Below are positions 32,021 through 40,333 of a stretch of 64,000 bases of DNA, one piece after another. Source of the DNA: Afipia clevelandensis ATCC 49720 (lineage in GTDB: Bacteria; Pseudomonadota; Alphaproteobacteria; Rhizobiales; Xanthobacteraceae). The notes beneath the pieces are model-generated. The model was not told the DNA's origin. It was given only the letters and a program-made list of their open reading frames with translations, and made no database searches. Position 1 is the stretch's first letter. Each line of letters opens with the position of its first letter. The position numbers were made by a program, and so were the translations under genes. The DNA is taken from NCBI RefSeq assembly GCF_000336555.1, contig NZ_KB375281.1, positions 2,840,926 through 2,904,925 on the forward strand. Direction: 5' to 3'.

Positions 32021-34132
32021 TCATCCCCGTCCGGCGATCAGCGCATCGACAATGGTGATGCCCGCGCCTTCTTCGTGAACCCGGACCGGGTTGATCTCGA
32101 TCTCGGAGACACGGTCCTTCATCTCCGCAGCCAGCCGTGACACATGGGCGATCAATGCCGCCAGTGCCGCCGTGTCGGCTTTGGGCGCGCCGCGAAATCC
32201 GTTCAGGAGGGCCGCGGATTTGAGTTCGCCGATCATCGCCGAGGCCTGTGCGGCATCGACCGGCGCGGGCCGGTACACCACATCTCTGAACAGTTCGGTT
32301 GAAATCCCGCCCAGTCCCACCATCACGATGGGACCGAACGTATCGTCGTTGACCGTGCCGACGATCATTTCGACGCCCGGCCGGGCCATCGGCTCGATCA
32401 GCACGCCGTCAATCCCGGCCTCCGGCTTGAACCGGCGGGCGCGCGCGATCAGTTCATCGAAGGCCGCGGCGGCCTCCTCCGGATCGCGCACGTTGATCCG
32501 CACGCCGCCCGCTTCGCTCTTGTGCGGAATATCGCGCGACTGGATTTTCATGGCCACGGGGAACGTCACGCCGGACAGCGCAGTCAGTGCGGAGGCATCG
32601 CGCACCAACACGCCCTGCGGCACCGCGATGCCGGCCTCGCGCAGCAAGAGTTTGCTCTCATGCTCGGAAAGCTGCGCGGGCAGCGGCCCCTTGGGAAATG
32701 TCCGGCCCGGTCCATCCATGGCGACGCTTGTCGCAAGCCTGAACCGGCTTCGGCTTACAAGACGGCTCATGGCGCGGCCGAACGCGGCGATGCCCGGAAA
32801 CGCGACAATCCCGGACTCCGCGAGTTCAGCGCGTGCGAACAGCGACGGCAGGGTGTAGGTGAAGAACAGGATCGGCTTGCGTTGCGCCGCGATCAGCGGC
32901 CTGATCTCATCCTGCTTCACCGGAATGCGCGTCTCGCTCGAAAGCGATACCACCACAACGATGATGTCCACGTCATCGGATCGCTCAAGCAATTCGACGA
33001 TCTTCTGCAGGCCGCCGCTATGCACCGCCTGCGCCGTGATATCGACCGGATTGCGCGGAGAGCCATAAGATGGAATCAGCGCCCGCACCTGCGCTTGCAG
33101 GGCGTCGGGCAACTCCGGAATCTGCAATCCCTCTGCCGCCAGCGTATCCGCCATCCATGCACCCGCGCCGCCCGACACCGTGACGATGGCCACGCGATCC
33201 CCGCGCGGAAACGGCGCGCTGGCGAATGCTGCGGCAATGGCCACCGCCTCGTCGAGATCGTGCGAGACGATGAAGCCATACTTCGCGAAGACGGCATCGT
33301 AGGCCGCCGTCCATCCCGCCATGCTCGCGGTGTGAGACGCCGCCGCGCGTTCGCCCGCACCGGAGCGGCCCACCTTGGTCACGATCACCGGCTTGCCACT
33401 CTCGGCCGCGCGCTGCGCCGCCGCCATGAACACCTGCGGATCGCGAATGCCCTCGATGAACATCAGGATGACATCGGTGTCCGCGTCCTGCGCCATGTAA
33501 TCGAGGAACTCACCGGCGGCGAGATCGGATTCATTGCCGGTGCTGATGACCTTGCTGACGGCAACACCCATCGCCTTCGCGCGGTTGTAGATCGCAAAAC
33601 CGATACCGCCGCTCTGGGCAACGATGCCGACACGGCGCGGCGTCGCCAGCAATCGCGGCGCATCCGGCTTGACATCCACGGTCGGGCTGAAGGTCGCGGC
33701 AATCCGCTGCGGCTCGTTATAGAAACCCTCCGCATTCGGCCCGGAAATGCGCATGCCGGTGCGTCTGGCGAGTTCTGCGATCTCCGCCTGCATGTCCGCG
33801 CTCTCGCCGCCCTCTTCCGCAAAGCCCGAAGAAATGACGATGGCGTTCTTCACACCCGCCGCCGCGCATTCCTGCAACGCGCCAAGAACCGCACGCGCCG
33901 GAATGATCACAATGGCAAGATCGACCGCCTTCCCGATCGCGGCAATCGACGGATAACAAGTGAGATCGCCGATGCTGTCACAGGACGGATTGACTGGATA
34001 AATCGTTCCGGCGAATCCGTTCCGGCGCAGAAACGTGAGCAGCAGGCCGGGAATTTTCTTGTCGTCGCGGGACGCGCCGATGATCGCGATGCTGTCTGGC
34101 GAGAAGAAGCTGTCCAGCGGATGTTTCGGCAT
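32021..34132 (-). CDS. ADP-forming acetate/acyl-CoA ligase (fused alpha-beta type)
   Basis: 703 aa. The order of domains is CoA-binding (SIAIIGASRDDKKIPG near 15), two succinyl-CoA-synthetase-like domains including the phospho-His loop ASHTASMAG near 270, and a C-terminal ATP-grasp (KIQSRDIPHKSEAGGVRI, GVEMIVGTVNDDTFGPIVMVGLGGI, EINPVRV). This is the fused Acd/Pat-like architecture without an acetyltransferase domain. It activates a carboxylic acid to its CoA thioester or works in reverse. Its stop lies close to the SDR gene, and the VOC gene starts upstream with 5 nt between. Confidence 0.9.
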   Translation of the reverse strand: MPKHPLDSFFSPDSIAIIGASRDDKKIPGLLLTFLRRNGFAGTIYPVNPSCDSIGDLTCYPSIAAIGKAVDLAIVIIPARAVLGALQECAAAGVKNAIVISSGFAEEGGESADMQAEIAELARRTGMRISGPNAEGFYNEPQRIAATFSPTVDVKPDAPRLLATPRRVGIVAQSGGIGFAIYNRAKAMGVAVSKVISTGNESDLAAGEFLDYMAQDADTDVILMFIEGIRDPQVFMAAAQRAAESGKPVIVTKVGRSGAGERAAASHTASMAGWTAAYDAVFAKYGFIVSHDLDEAVAIAAAFASAPFPRGDRVAIVTVSGGAGAWMADTLAAEGLQIPELPDALQAQVRALIPSYGSPRNPVDITAQAVHSGGLQKIVELLERSDDVDIIVVVVSLSSETRIPVKQDEIRPLIAAQRKPILFFTYTLPSLFARAELAESGIVAFPGIAAFGRAMSRLVSRSRFRLATSVAMDGPGRTFPKGPLPAQLSEHESKLLLREAGIAVPQGVLVRDASALTALSGVTFPVAMKIQSRDIPHKSEAGGVRINVRDPEEAAAAFDELIARARRFKPEAGIDGVLIEPMARPGVEMIVGTVNDDTFGPIVMVGLGGISTELFRDVVYRPAPVDAAQASAMIGELKSAALLNGFRGAPKADTAALAALIAHVSRLAAEMKDRVSEIEINPVRVHEEGAGITIVDALIAGRG

Positions 34133-34137
34133 CGCGT

Positions 34138-34887
34138 TCAGGCCGTGATGCGAAAATCGACGCCACCAAGAGCGAACGTGTCGCCCTGCACCACATGCCC
34201 GCGCGCCTGCGCCGTACGCAGCACCGCGGCAGGATCGCGCACGCGAAAAGTGAGCCCACTCATGATCTCGCTCTCGCCTTGGACGACCCGGATCCTGCAG
34301 TTCACCAGATCGATGTCCGCGCCGGTTGCCGGAACGCCGATGATCCGGCTCCAGTGCGCCGCGAGTCCCTGCGGATCAGGACTGGCGAGGGTGACTTCCG
34401 TCAGCGCCAACGTCACCTCATCGCGAATCGCCCGGTGCCAGTCCGGCCCGGCCGGCGGATAGGGACCGCGGATGTTGTCACTGCCTGCCGTATGATTGAA
34501 CTCGATAAACGCCGCGCGGCAATCGCGCGGATGAAGCTGCACGCCGAGATAGGGCGGGCGATCAATCACATGCGAGGTCCGTACGCCCATCGCATCGGCA
34601 TTCTTCTGCCGCTCGCGGGGATCGGCACAGGACAGGATCGCCATGTAACCGCCGCGCCCGCCGGTCTTCTCGATGAAACGCCCGGCTGCCGTGCCACCCT
34701 GGAACGGCGCGACCACTTCGAGCAGGATATCGTCGACCGGAAGCAGCGCGTTCTCGAGCCCGTAGCGCGCGACATTGGGATCGCGATAACAAACTGACAA
34801 GCCCATGATCGCGGCGATGTCACCCACCACCGGCTCAAGATGCGGCGCAACCAGACAGATTTGCCGCATGCGCGTGGTGCCGGTCAT
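34138..34887 (-). CDS. VOC/glyoxalase-like domain protein of the acyl-CoA operon
   Basis: 249 aa, two VOC modules: RMRQICLVAPHLEPVVGDIAAIMGL and a second half from EVTLALTEVTLASPDPQGLAAHWSRIIG. The Glu of LLEVVAPFQGGTAAGRFI is consistent with a metal-binding glyoxalase-like (PF13468-type) protein. Family members include methylmalonyl-CoA epimerase-like and ring-cleaving enzymes, so an acyl-CoA isomerase or lyase role is possible. It lies between an enoyl-CoA hydratase and an acyl-CoA ligase in the same operon, with gaps of 58 and 5 nt. Confidence 0.8.
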   Translation of the reverse strand: MTGTTRMRQICLVAPHLEPVVGDIAAIMGLSVCYRDPNVARYGLENALLPVDDILLEVVAPFQGGTAAGRFIEKTGGRGGYMAILSCADPRERQKNADAMGVRTSHVIDRPPYLGVQLHPRDCRAAFIEFNHTAGSDNIRGPYPPAGPDWHRAIRDEVTLALTEVTLASPDPQGLAAHWSRIIGVPATGADIDLVNCRIRVVQGESEIMSGLTFRVRDPAAVLRTAQARGHVVQGDTFALGGVDFRITA

Positions 34888-34945
34888 GGAGGCGCTCCCT
34901 TGTCGCTCTTGTTATTTCACGGTGAACCGTCAGCGCTGCGTCGCG

Positions 34946-35734
34946 CTAGTGTCCCTTGAACACCGCCTTGCGCTTTTCCATGAAGGCTTTCGCGGCTTCG
35001 CGATGATCCGCCGTTTCGCCGCAGCGGGTGTGATGCGCGGCTTCCGCATCGAAGCACGCTTCGAGCGATAGCTGTTCGGCGTTGTTGATGTTGCGCTTGA
35101 TATAGCCGAGCGTGACGCTCGGCCCCTGTGCCAGCGACATCGCAAGTTCGGTCGCAGCCTCCGCCACCTGATCGTCCGGAACAACCTTCGTGACCATGCC
35201 GAGCGCGAGCGCCTCCTGCGCGGTCAGCACGGGAGACAAGAGATAGAGTTCCCGCGCCTTGGCGCTGCCGAGCAATTGGGTCAGGAAGTAGGTGCCGCCA
35301 TAGTCGCCGGAAAATCCGACCTTGGCGAACGCGGTGGTGATCTTGGCGGACGCGCCCGCAACCCGAAGATCGCAGGACAATGCAATCGACAGACCCGCGC
35401 CCGCCGCCGCGCCGTCGATCTGCGCCACTACGGGTTTGGGTAGCTCATGCAGCAGCCGCGAGATTTCCATGCCCTTGCGCAGATTGGCGCGCTTCACCTC
35501 GTACGTGAGTTCCGACTTGTTCTCGGCCATCGACTTGACATCGCCGCCGACGCAGAAGGTGCCGTTGGCGCCGCGCAACAGCACCGCCCGCACCCCGGTA
35601 TCGTCCGCCGCCCGGCGCACCGCCTCGATCAAGTCCGCCGACATTTCCGCATTGATCGCGTTGCGGCGGTCAGGCCGGTTCATGGTGAGGGTCAGGAGAC
35701 CACGGTCGAGGCTTTGCAGAACGGTGCCGCTCAT
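34946..35734 (-). CDS. Enoyl-CoA hydratase/isomerase family protein
   Basis: 262-aa crotonase-fold enzyme. The oxyanion-hole region FCVGGDVKSMAE and AAGAGLSIALSCDLRVAG, and the second catalytic region FAKVGFSGDYGGTYFLTQLLG, are present; the residues at the two classical Glu positions are not both Glu (GDYGGTYF), so hydratase activity is not certain and an isomerase, ring-opening or thioesterase role is possible. ATG 35734 matches MSGTVLQSLDRGLLTLTMNRP. It is 62 nt downstream of the binding protein gene. Confidence 0.87.
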   Translation of the reverse strand: MSGTVLQSLDRGLLTLTMNRPDRRNAINAEMSADLIEAVRRAADDTGVRAVLLRGANGTFCVGGDVKSMAENKSELTYEVKRANLRKGMEISRLLHELPKPVVAQIDGAAAGAGLSIALSCDLRVAGASAKITTAFAKVGFSGDYGGTYFLTQLLGSAKARELYLLSPVLTAQEALALGMVTKVVPDDQVAEAATELAMSLAQGPSVTLGYIKRNINNAEQLSLEACFDAEAAHHTRCGETADHREAAKAFMEKRKAVFKGH

Positions 35735-35796
35735 GAGACGTTTCCTGTGCTGGATCGAAGCGCAAGCGCCGGCAGCAGCCGGCGCTTGCAATGACG

Positions 35797-37002
35797 TTAC
35801 TTCTTGATGAACGGACAGCGCGACGCATCAAGCGACTGAAACGCCTGATCGCCCGGGATGGTGGCGAGCAGCTTGTAGTCGTCCCAGCGGGCCTTCGATT
35901 CCGACGGCTTCTTCACCTCGAACAGATACATGTCGTGAACCATGCGGCCGTCCTCGCGGATCTTGCCGCCCTTGGCGAACATGTCGTTGATCGGAGTCGA
36001 CTTCATGATCTTCATCACCGCCGCCGAGTCGGTGGTGCCCGCCTGCTTCACCGCTTTCAGATAGTGCAGCACCGAAGAATAGACGCCGGCCTGCGCCGAT
36101 GTCGGCGCGCGCTTGATCTTCTCCATGAAGCGCTTCGAGAAGGCGCGGGTGTCGTCGTTCAGATCCCAATACCAGGCTTCCGCCAGAACGAGGCCCTGCG
36201 CGGTCTCGAGCCCGATGCTGTCGATGTCGGTCACGAAAGCCAGCAGCGGCGACATCTTCTGCCCGCCCTTCATCAGGCCGAACTCCGCGCCCTGCTTGAT
36301 GGCGTTGATGGTGTCACCGCCCGCATTGGCAAGACCGATCACCTTTGCTTTTGAACTTTGCGCCTGCAGCAGGAAGGAGGAGAAATCCGAAGTGTTCAGC
36401 GGATGCTTGACGGTGCCGAGCACCTTGCCGCCCATCTTGTTCACGACGGCGGAGGTGTCCTTCTCCAGATCCTGCCCGAACGCATAGTCGGCCTGCAGGA
36501 AGAACCAGGTGTCCAGCCCCGCCTTCACGGCGGCAAGGCCAGTCGAGTTCGCCTGTCCGAACGTGTCGAACACATAGTGGACGGTGTAGGGGCCGCAGGC
36601 CTCGTTCGTCAGGCGAATGGAGCCGGGACCGTTGAAGATGATAATCTTGTTGCGTGCCTTGGCGATCTCGTTGGCGGCAAGCGCAGTGGCCGACGCGGCA
36701 ACGTCGATAATCGCCTCAACGCCCTGATTGTCGAACATGTCGCGCGCAATGCTGGACGACAGGTCCGCCTTGTTGAGATGGTCCGCCGCGATGATCTCGA
36801 TCTTGCGGCCGAGCACTTCGCCGCCGAAATCCTCCACGGCCATTTTCGCGGCAGTTTCGCTGCCGGGGCCGGTGATATCGGCATAAAGGCCGGACATATC
36901 GAGAATGGCGCCGAGTTTCAGCGGCGGCTTGCCTTGCGCCAGGGCGGCGCCCGATCCGAGCACAACAACAGATGAAAGGAGGGTCGCGAGAATTTTCTTC
37001 AA
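35797..37002 (-). CDS. Branched-chain-amino-acid-type ABC substrate-binding protein
   Basis: 401-aa periplasmic protein of the LivJ/HAAT family. The signal peptide KKILATLLSSVVVLGSGAALA is clear, followed by LKLGAILDMSGLYADITGPGSETAAKMAVEDFGG. The start is a TTG at 37002, directly before the Lys-rich signal region and with GGGAG upstream; no ATG fits. Homologues in soil alphaproteobacteria often bind aromatic or other carboxylates. Permease and ATPase genes are not adjacent, so it may be an orphan that uses a shared LivHMGF channel. It leads the acyl-CoA operon, so the ligand is probably what the operon degrades. Confidence 0.88.
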   Translation of the reverse strand: MKKILATLLSSVVVLGSGAALAQGKPPLKLGAILDMSGLYADITGPGSETAAKMAVEDFGGEVLGRKIEIIAADHLNKADLSSSIARDMFDNQGVEAIIDVAASATALAANEIAKARNKIIIFNGPGSIRLTNEACGPYTVHYVFDTFGQANSTGLAAVKAGLDTWFFLQADYAFGQDLEKDTSAVVNKMGGKVLGTVKHPLNTSDFSSFLLQAQSSKAKVIGLANAGGDTINAIKQGAEFGLMKGGQKMSPLLAFVTDIDSIGLETAQGLVLAEAWYWDLNDDTRAFSKRFMEKIKRAPTSAQAGVYSSVLHYLKAVKQAGTTDSAAVMKIMKSTPINDMFAKGGKIREDGRMVHDMYLFEVKKPSESKARWDDYKLLATIPGDQAFQSLDASRCPFIKK

Positions 37003-37098
37003 TGTAGTCTCCCGTTGTCGATGCCGCGCTTCGTCGGCAGCATCTTTGATTGGCTTCATCATGGCGCAACGACACGCCAGCGACAAGACCGCATGCAC

Positions 37099-37127
37099 TT
37101 GACACACCATGCGGAAATTACAAGTTT
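37099..37127 (+). promoter_or_regulatory. Weak sigma70-like promoter upstream of the DenD-like gene
   Basis: TTGACA (37099-37104), 17-nt spacer, AAGTTT (37122-37127). The -35 is perfect but the -10 is poor. It sits about 50 bp before the start at 37179. Confidence 0.3.
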
Positions 37128-37178
37128 GCACGTCGCCGCGCGCGGCACGGCAGCGCGCATTTCGCCAGACGGAATACC

Positions 37179-38147
37179 ATGCGAATTGTCGTTACAGGCG
37201 CCGGCGGATTTATCGGCTCCCACCTTGTCCGCGCGCTGCTCAAGACGGGCCAATTGGCCGACAGATCGGGAATGCCCCGCGCAATCGAGCGCGTGCTGCT
37301 GGTCGACTCCCATCTTCCGGACTGCTCCGACGGCAGGATCGAGCCGGTCAAGGGCGACATCACCAGCGGCGACGTTCTGCAGCGCATCGGGAGTTTCCGC
37401 GCCGACGCGGTTTTTCATCTCGCCGCCATGCTGACCAGCGCCGCGGAGAAAGAACCGGCGCGGGCGATGGGCGTGAATGTCGCCGCCCTGGCGCGGTTGA
37501 TCGAGGTCACCGGATCGCGCAGCAAGCCGCCAAAATTTGTATTTCCTAGTTCGATTGCCGTGTTCGGCGGCGATCTGCCGGAGATCGTCGACGACGATCT
37601 GGTCCAGCATCCGCAAACATCCTACGGCACGCACAAATCCATTGCGGAACTGATGCTCGCGGATGCGACCCGGCGCGGCGAGATCGAGGCACGCTCGCTG
37701 CGCCTGCCCATCGTGCTGGTACATCCCGGGCCGCCGACGTCATCCGTGTCCGATCGCGTGGCCGCAATCGTTCGCGATGCCGTGGCAGGGCGCGATGTCA
37801 CCATTCCCCTGAAACCCGAGACGCGCATTCCTGTTGCGTCGGTCGCGGCCGTCGTCGCTGGCCTGATCGCGATGCATGACACTGCGTCGGCCACGCTGGG
37901 CGGAACAACCGCGATCAATCTTCCCGCACTCACGGTTAGCATGGCGGACATCGTGGACGCACTGAAGGATTATCTGGGATCAGAATTGGGCCAAATCACC
38001 TTCGTGCCCGATGCGGCGCTGGAAACCATCGTCGATGGATGGCCAAAAGGTTTCGTCTCGCGGACCGCCTCGGAGGCTGGCATTTCCGGCGATATCCGCT
38101 TCAGCGATATCGTTCGTCACTATGCCGAGAGTCTCCGCGATGCATAA
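37179..38147 (+). CDS. NAD-dependent epimerase/dehydratase, DenD (D-erythronate dehydrogenase)-like
   Basis: 322-aa extended SDR. TGAGGFIG cofactor motif at the start, FHLAAMLTSAAEKEP, the Ser of FVFPSSIAVFGG and the Y-x3-K of SYGTHKSIAELM are visible. The SSIAVFGGDLPEIVDDD and SLRLPIVLVHPGPP segments resemble the D-erythronate dehydrogenase DenD subgroup; this is recognition, not proof. ATG 37179 gives MRIVVTGAGGFIGSHLV. It overlaps the monooxygenase gene by 8 nt. The kinase and isomerase partners of the erythronate pathway are not present, so another sugar-acid or diol may be the substrate. Confidence 0.85.
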   Translation: MRIVVTGAGGFIGSHLVRALLKTGQLADRSGMPRAIERVLLVDSHLPDCSDGRIEPVKGDITSGDVLQRIGSFRADAVFHLAAMLTSAAEKEPARAMGVNVAALARLIEVTGSRSKPPKFVFPSSIAVFGGDLPEIVDDDLVQHPQTSYGTHKSIAELMLADATRRGEIEARSLRLPIVLVHPGPPTSSVSDRVAAIVRDAVAGRDVTIPLKPETRIPVASVAAVVAGLIAMHDTASATLGGTTAINLPALTVSMADIVDALKDYLGSELGQITFVPDAALETIVDGWPKGFVSRTASEAGISGDIRFSDIVRHYAESLRDA

Positions 38148-39459
38148 CACCGCAACAGCCCCTCCGGATATCTGCATCATCGGCGCAGGCTCGTCAGGCA
38201 TCGCAGTGGGAAAGGCCCTGCGCGACCGCGGATTATCCTTCGACTGTTTCGAGAAGGGATCGAATCTCGGCGGCATGTGGCGTTACGAGAACGACAACGG
38301 CCTCTCCTGCGCCTATCGCAGCCTGCACATCGACACCAGCCGCAACAATCTCGGCTATCCGGATTTTCCGATTCCCGCCGACCAGCCGGATTTTCTCTCC
38401 CATCGCCAGTTGCTGGCCTATCTCGAATCCTACGCGGATCATTTCCATGTGCGCTCCGCGATCTCGTTCAACACCGAGGTCACCTCCGTCGCGCGAACGG
38501 ACGGCGGACGCTGGCTTGTGACCACCGCCGACGGTCGCGCGCGCGACTATCGCGCTGTTATCGTCGCCAATGGACATTTGTGGAATCCGCGCCGCCCGTC
38601 GTTTCCCGGAACGTTTGACGGCACCGCTATTCATTCCAGCGAGTATCGCACCGCCGCGCCTTTCGACGACATGAATGTCCTTGTGGTGGGCATCGGCAAC
38701 TCCGCCGTCGATCTCGCCGTGGATCTGTGCAAGCGGACAAAAAACGTCACGCTGTCGACGCGCACCGGCGCCTATGTGATGCCGAAATACCTGATGGGAA
38801 TCCCCACCGACCGCTGGTCGGCGTTCTTCTCCCGCAAACTGAAACTGCCGACGCTGATAACACGCATGATCATGGCGCGGCTGGCCTACCTTGCCGTCGG
38901 AGATCAGCGCCGGTTCGGCATTCCAAAGCCAAAGCATCCGATGTGGCGCGAACACGCGACGATCAGCCAGGAGCTGCTGCCCTATATCGGGCACGGCTGG
39001 ATCGACATCAAACCGAATGTTGTGAAGCTGGACGGCGATGCGGTCGAATTCGCGGACGGGTCGCGCAAGCCGTTCGACGCCATCATTTATGCCACAGGCT
39101 ACAAGACGACATTTCCGTTTCTCGCGCCGTCACTGTTCTCGGTCAGCGATGGCGAGATGGTCAACCTCTATCGCCGCATCACGCCGCCCGGCTTGCCGGG
39201 ACTTTATTTCGCTGGTCTGGTGCAGCCGATCGGCGCGACAATTCCGCTGGTGGAGGTCCAGGCGCGGTGGATCGCGGCGGCGCTTGCCGATAGCATGGCC
39301 TTGCCGTCCGACGACGATATGGCGCGCGAGATCAGATCGCATCACGAACAGAAGCAGCGGACGTGGCTGAATTCGGCGCGCTATACGCTGGAGGTGGATT
39401 TCAAAAATTACGCCGGTGCGCTTCGCAAGGACATGGAGCGGCGGCAGGCAGGCCTCTGA
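38140..39459 (+). CDS. Flavin-containing monooxygenase
   Basis: 439 aa. Dinucleotide motifs IIGAGSSGIAVGKAL (FAD) and VVGIGNSAVDLAVDL (NADPH), plus the linker FHSSEYRTAAPF in the FMO-identifying position (IHSSEYR) and the C-terminal ATGYKTTFPF block, are all seen. The class N-hydroxylates or S-oxygenates small molecules, or acts as a Baeyer-Villiger-like enzyme. It overlaps the DenD-like dehydrogenase by 8 nt, so the two probably act on related compounds. ATG 38140 is chosen from the start of the FAD domain. Confidence 0.9.
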   Translation: MHNTATAPPDICIIGAGSSGIAVGKALRDRGLSFDCFEKGSNLGGMWRYENDNGLSCAYRSLHIDTSRNNLGYPDFPIPADQPDFLSHRQLLAYLESYADHFHVRSAISFNTEVTSVARTDGGRWLVTTADGRARDYRAVIVANGHLWNPRRPSFPGTFDGTAIHSSEYRTAAPFDDMNVLVVGIGNSAVDLAVDLCKRTKNVTLSTRTGAYVMPKYLMGIPTDRWSAFFSRKLKLPTLITRMIMARLAYLAVGDQRRFGIPKPKHPMWREHATISQELLPYIGHGWIDIKPNVVKLDGDAVEFADGSRKPFDAIIYATGYKTTFPFLAPSLFSVSDGEMVNLYRRITPPGLPGLYFAGLVQPIGATIPLVEVQARWIAAALADSMALPSDDDMAREIRSHHEQKQRTWLNSARYTLEVDFKNYAGALRKDMERRQAGL

Positions 39460-39469
39460 GGCGACATCC

Positions 39470-40333
39470 ATGGCGTACACCCGTGGCGCAACTCCAATGA
39501 CGGGATGCAGGCATCGTATTGCTGCCCGCGCCGCGATCCTTACCGTCACGATCGTCATGCTCCGTTCGGAAGCGGCCTTTTCCGCATGCGAATTCAGCGA
39601 TCAAGGCCATGGCCGCGTCGTCGCCGTGCTCGATGGCAGAACCTTTCGCCTCGATGACGGACGCGAGGTGCGCCTTGCCGGACTCGAGAGTGCGGACGAT
39701 ATGGCCGAGCGCAGCAAGGCGGCGCTTGCAGGACTGATCGAGGGCCGCGCCGTCACGCTGCGCGGCCATAACGACGCGCCGGACCGCTACGGACGCCAGC
39801 CCGCCTTCGCGGTTCTGGACGGATCGGACGCACCGGTCCAGTTCGATTTGCTGACAAAGGGCGAAGCCTTCGCCTCGCCCACCGCCGTCGACTCGTCCTG
39901 TTCTCGCGCGCTGCTGGCTGCGGAGGCCACCGCCCGTGCGGCAAGACGCGGCATCTGGGCGGGGTCGGCTGCCTTAAAAAACGCGAAAAGCACCGACGAT
40001 ATTTTGGCCAGACGAGGACGTTTTACCGTCATTGAGGGGACTGTTTCGTCGGCGCGGCTTGCTGGCGCGACATTTTATGTCAATTTCGGGCGCCGATGGA
40101 CACGGGACTTTGCCGTGACTATTTCAAGGCGCATGATGGCCTCGGTAGAGGCGGCCGGCATTGATCTTAAGTCTCTGAAGGGCAAAAGAATTCTGGTCCG
40201 CGGCTGGATCGAGGCGCGCAGCGGGCCTAGAATAGTGGTCACGCATGCCGGCCAGATCGAGATGATGGGCGCAATCAGGCCGAAGGGCGGCCTGACCACG
40301 ACGGCAACAGTGCCGGAGGATGAGGGCAGATAG
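39470..40333 (+). CDS. Thermonuclease (SNase)-domain family exported protein
   Basis: About 287 aa; the N-terminus has an uncleavable or signal-anchor segment (AARAAILTVTIVML), followed by an SNase-like domain VVAVLDGRTFRLDDGREVRLAGLES... DRYGRQPAF...DLLTKGEAFASP and a Cys pair near SSC. The catalytic Arg/Glu set of a true nuclease appears in part, so activity is uncertain. Many Rhizobiales genomes carry this family as a surface or periplasmic protein. ATG 39470 has GAGG at fair spacing (alternative ATG 39497). It overlaps the M48 lipoprotein gene by 14 nt. Confidence 0.78.
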   Translation: MAYTRGATPMTGCRHRIAARAAILTVTIVMLRSEAAFSACEFSDQGHGRVVAVLDGRTFRLDDGREVRLAGLESADDMAERSKAALAGLIEGRAVTLRGHNDAPDRYGRQPAFAVLDGSDAPVQFDLLTKGEAFASPTAVDSSCSRALLAAEATARAARRGIWAGSAALKNAKSTDDILARRGRFTVIEGTVSSARLAGATFYVNFGRRWTRDFAVTISRRMMASVEAAGIDLKSLKGKRILVRGWIEARSGPRIVVTHAGQIEMMGAIRPKGGLTTTATVPEDEGR

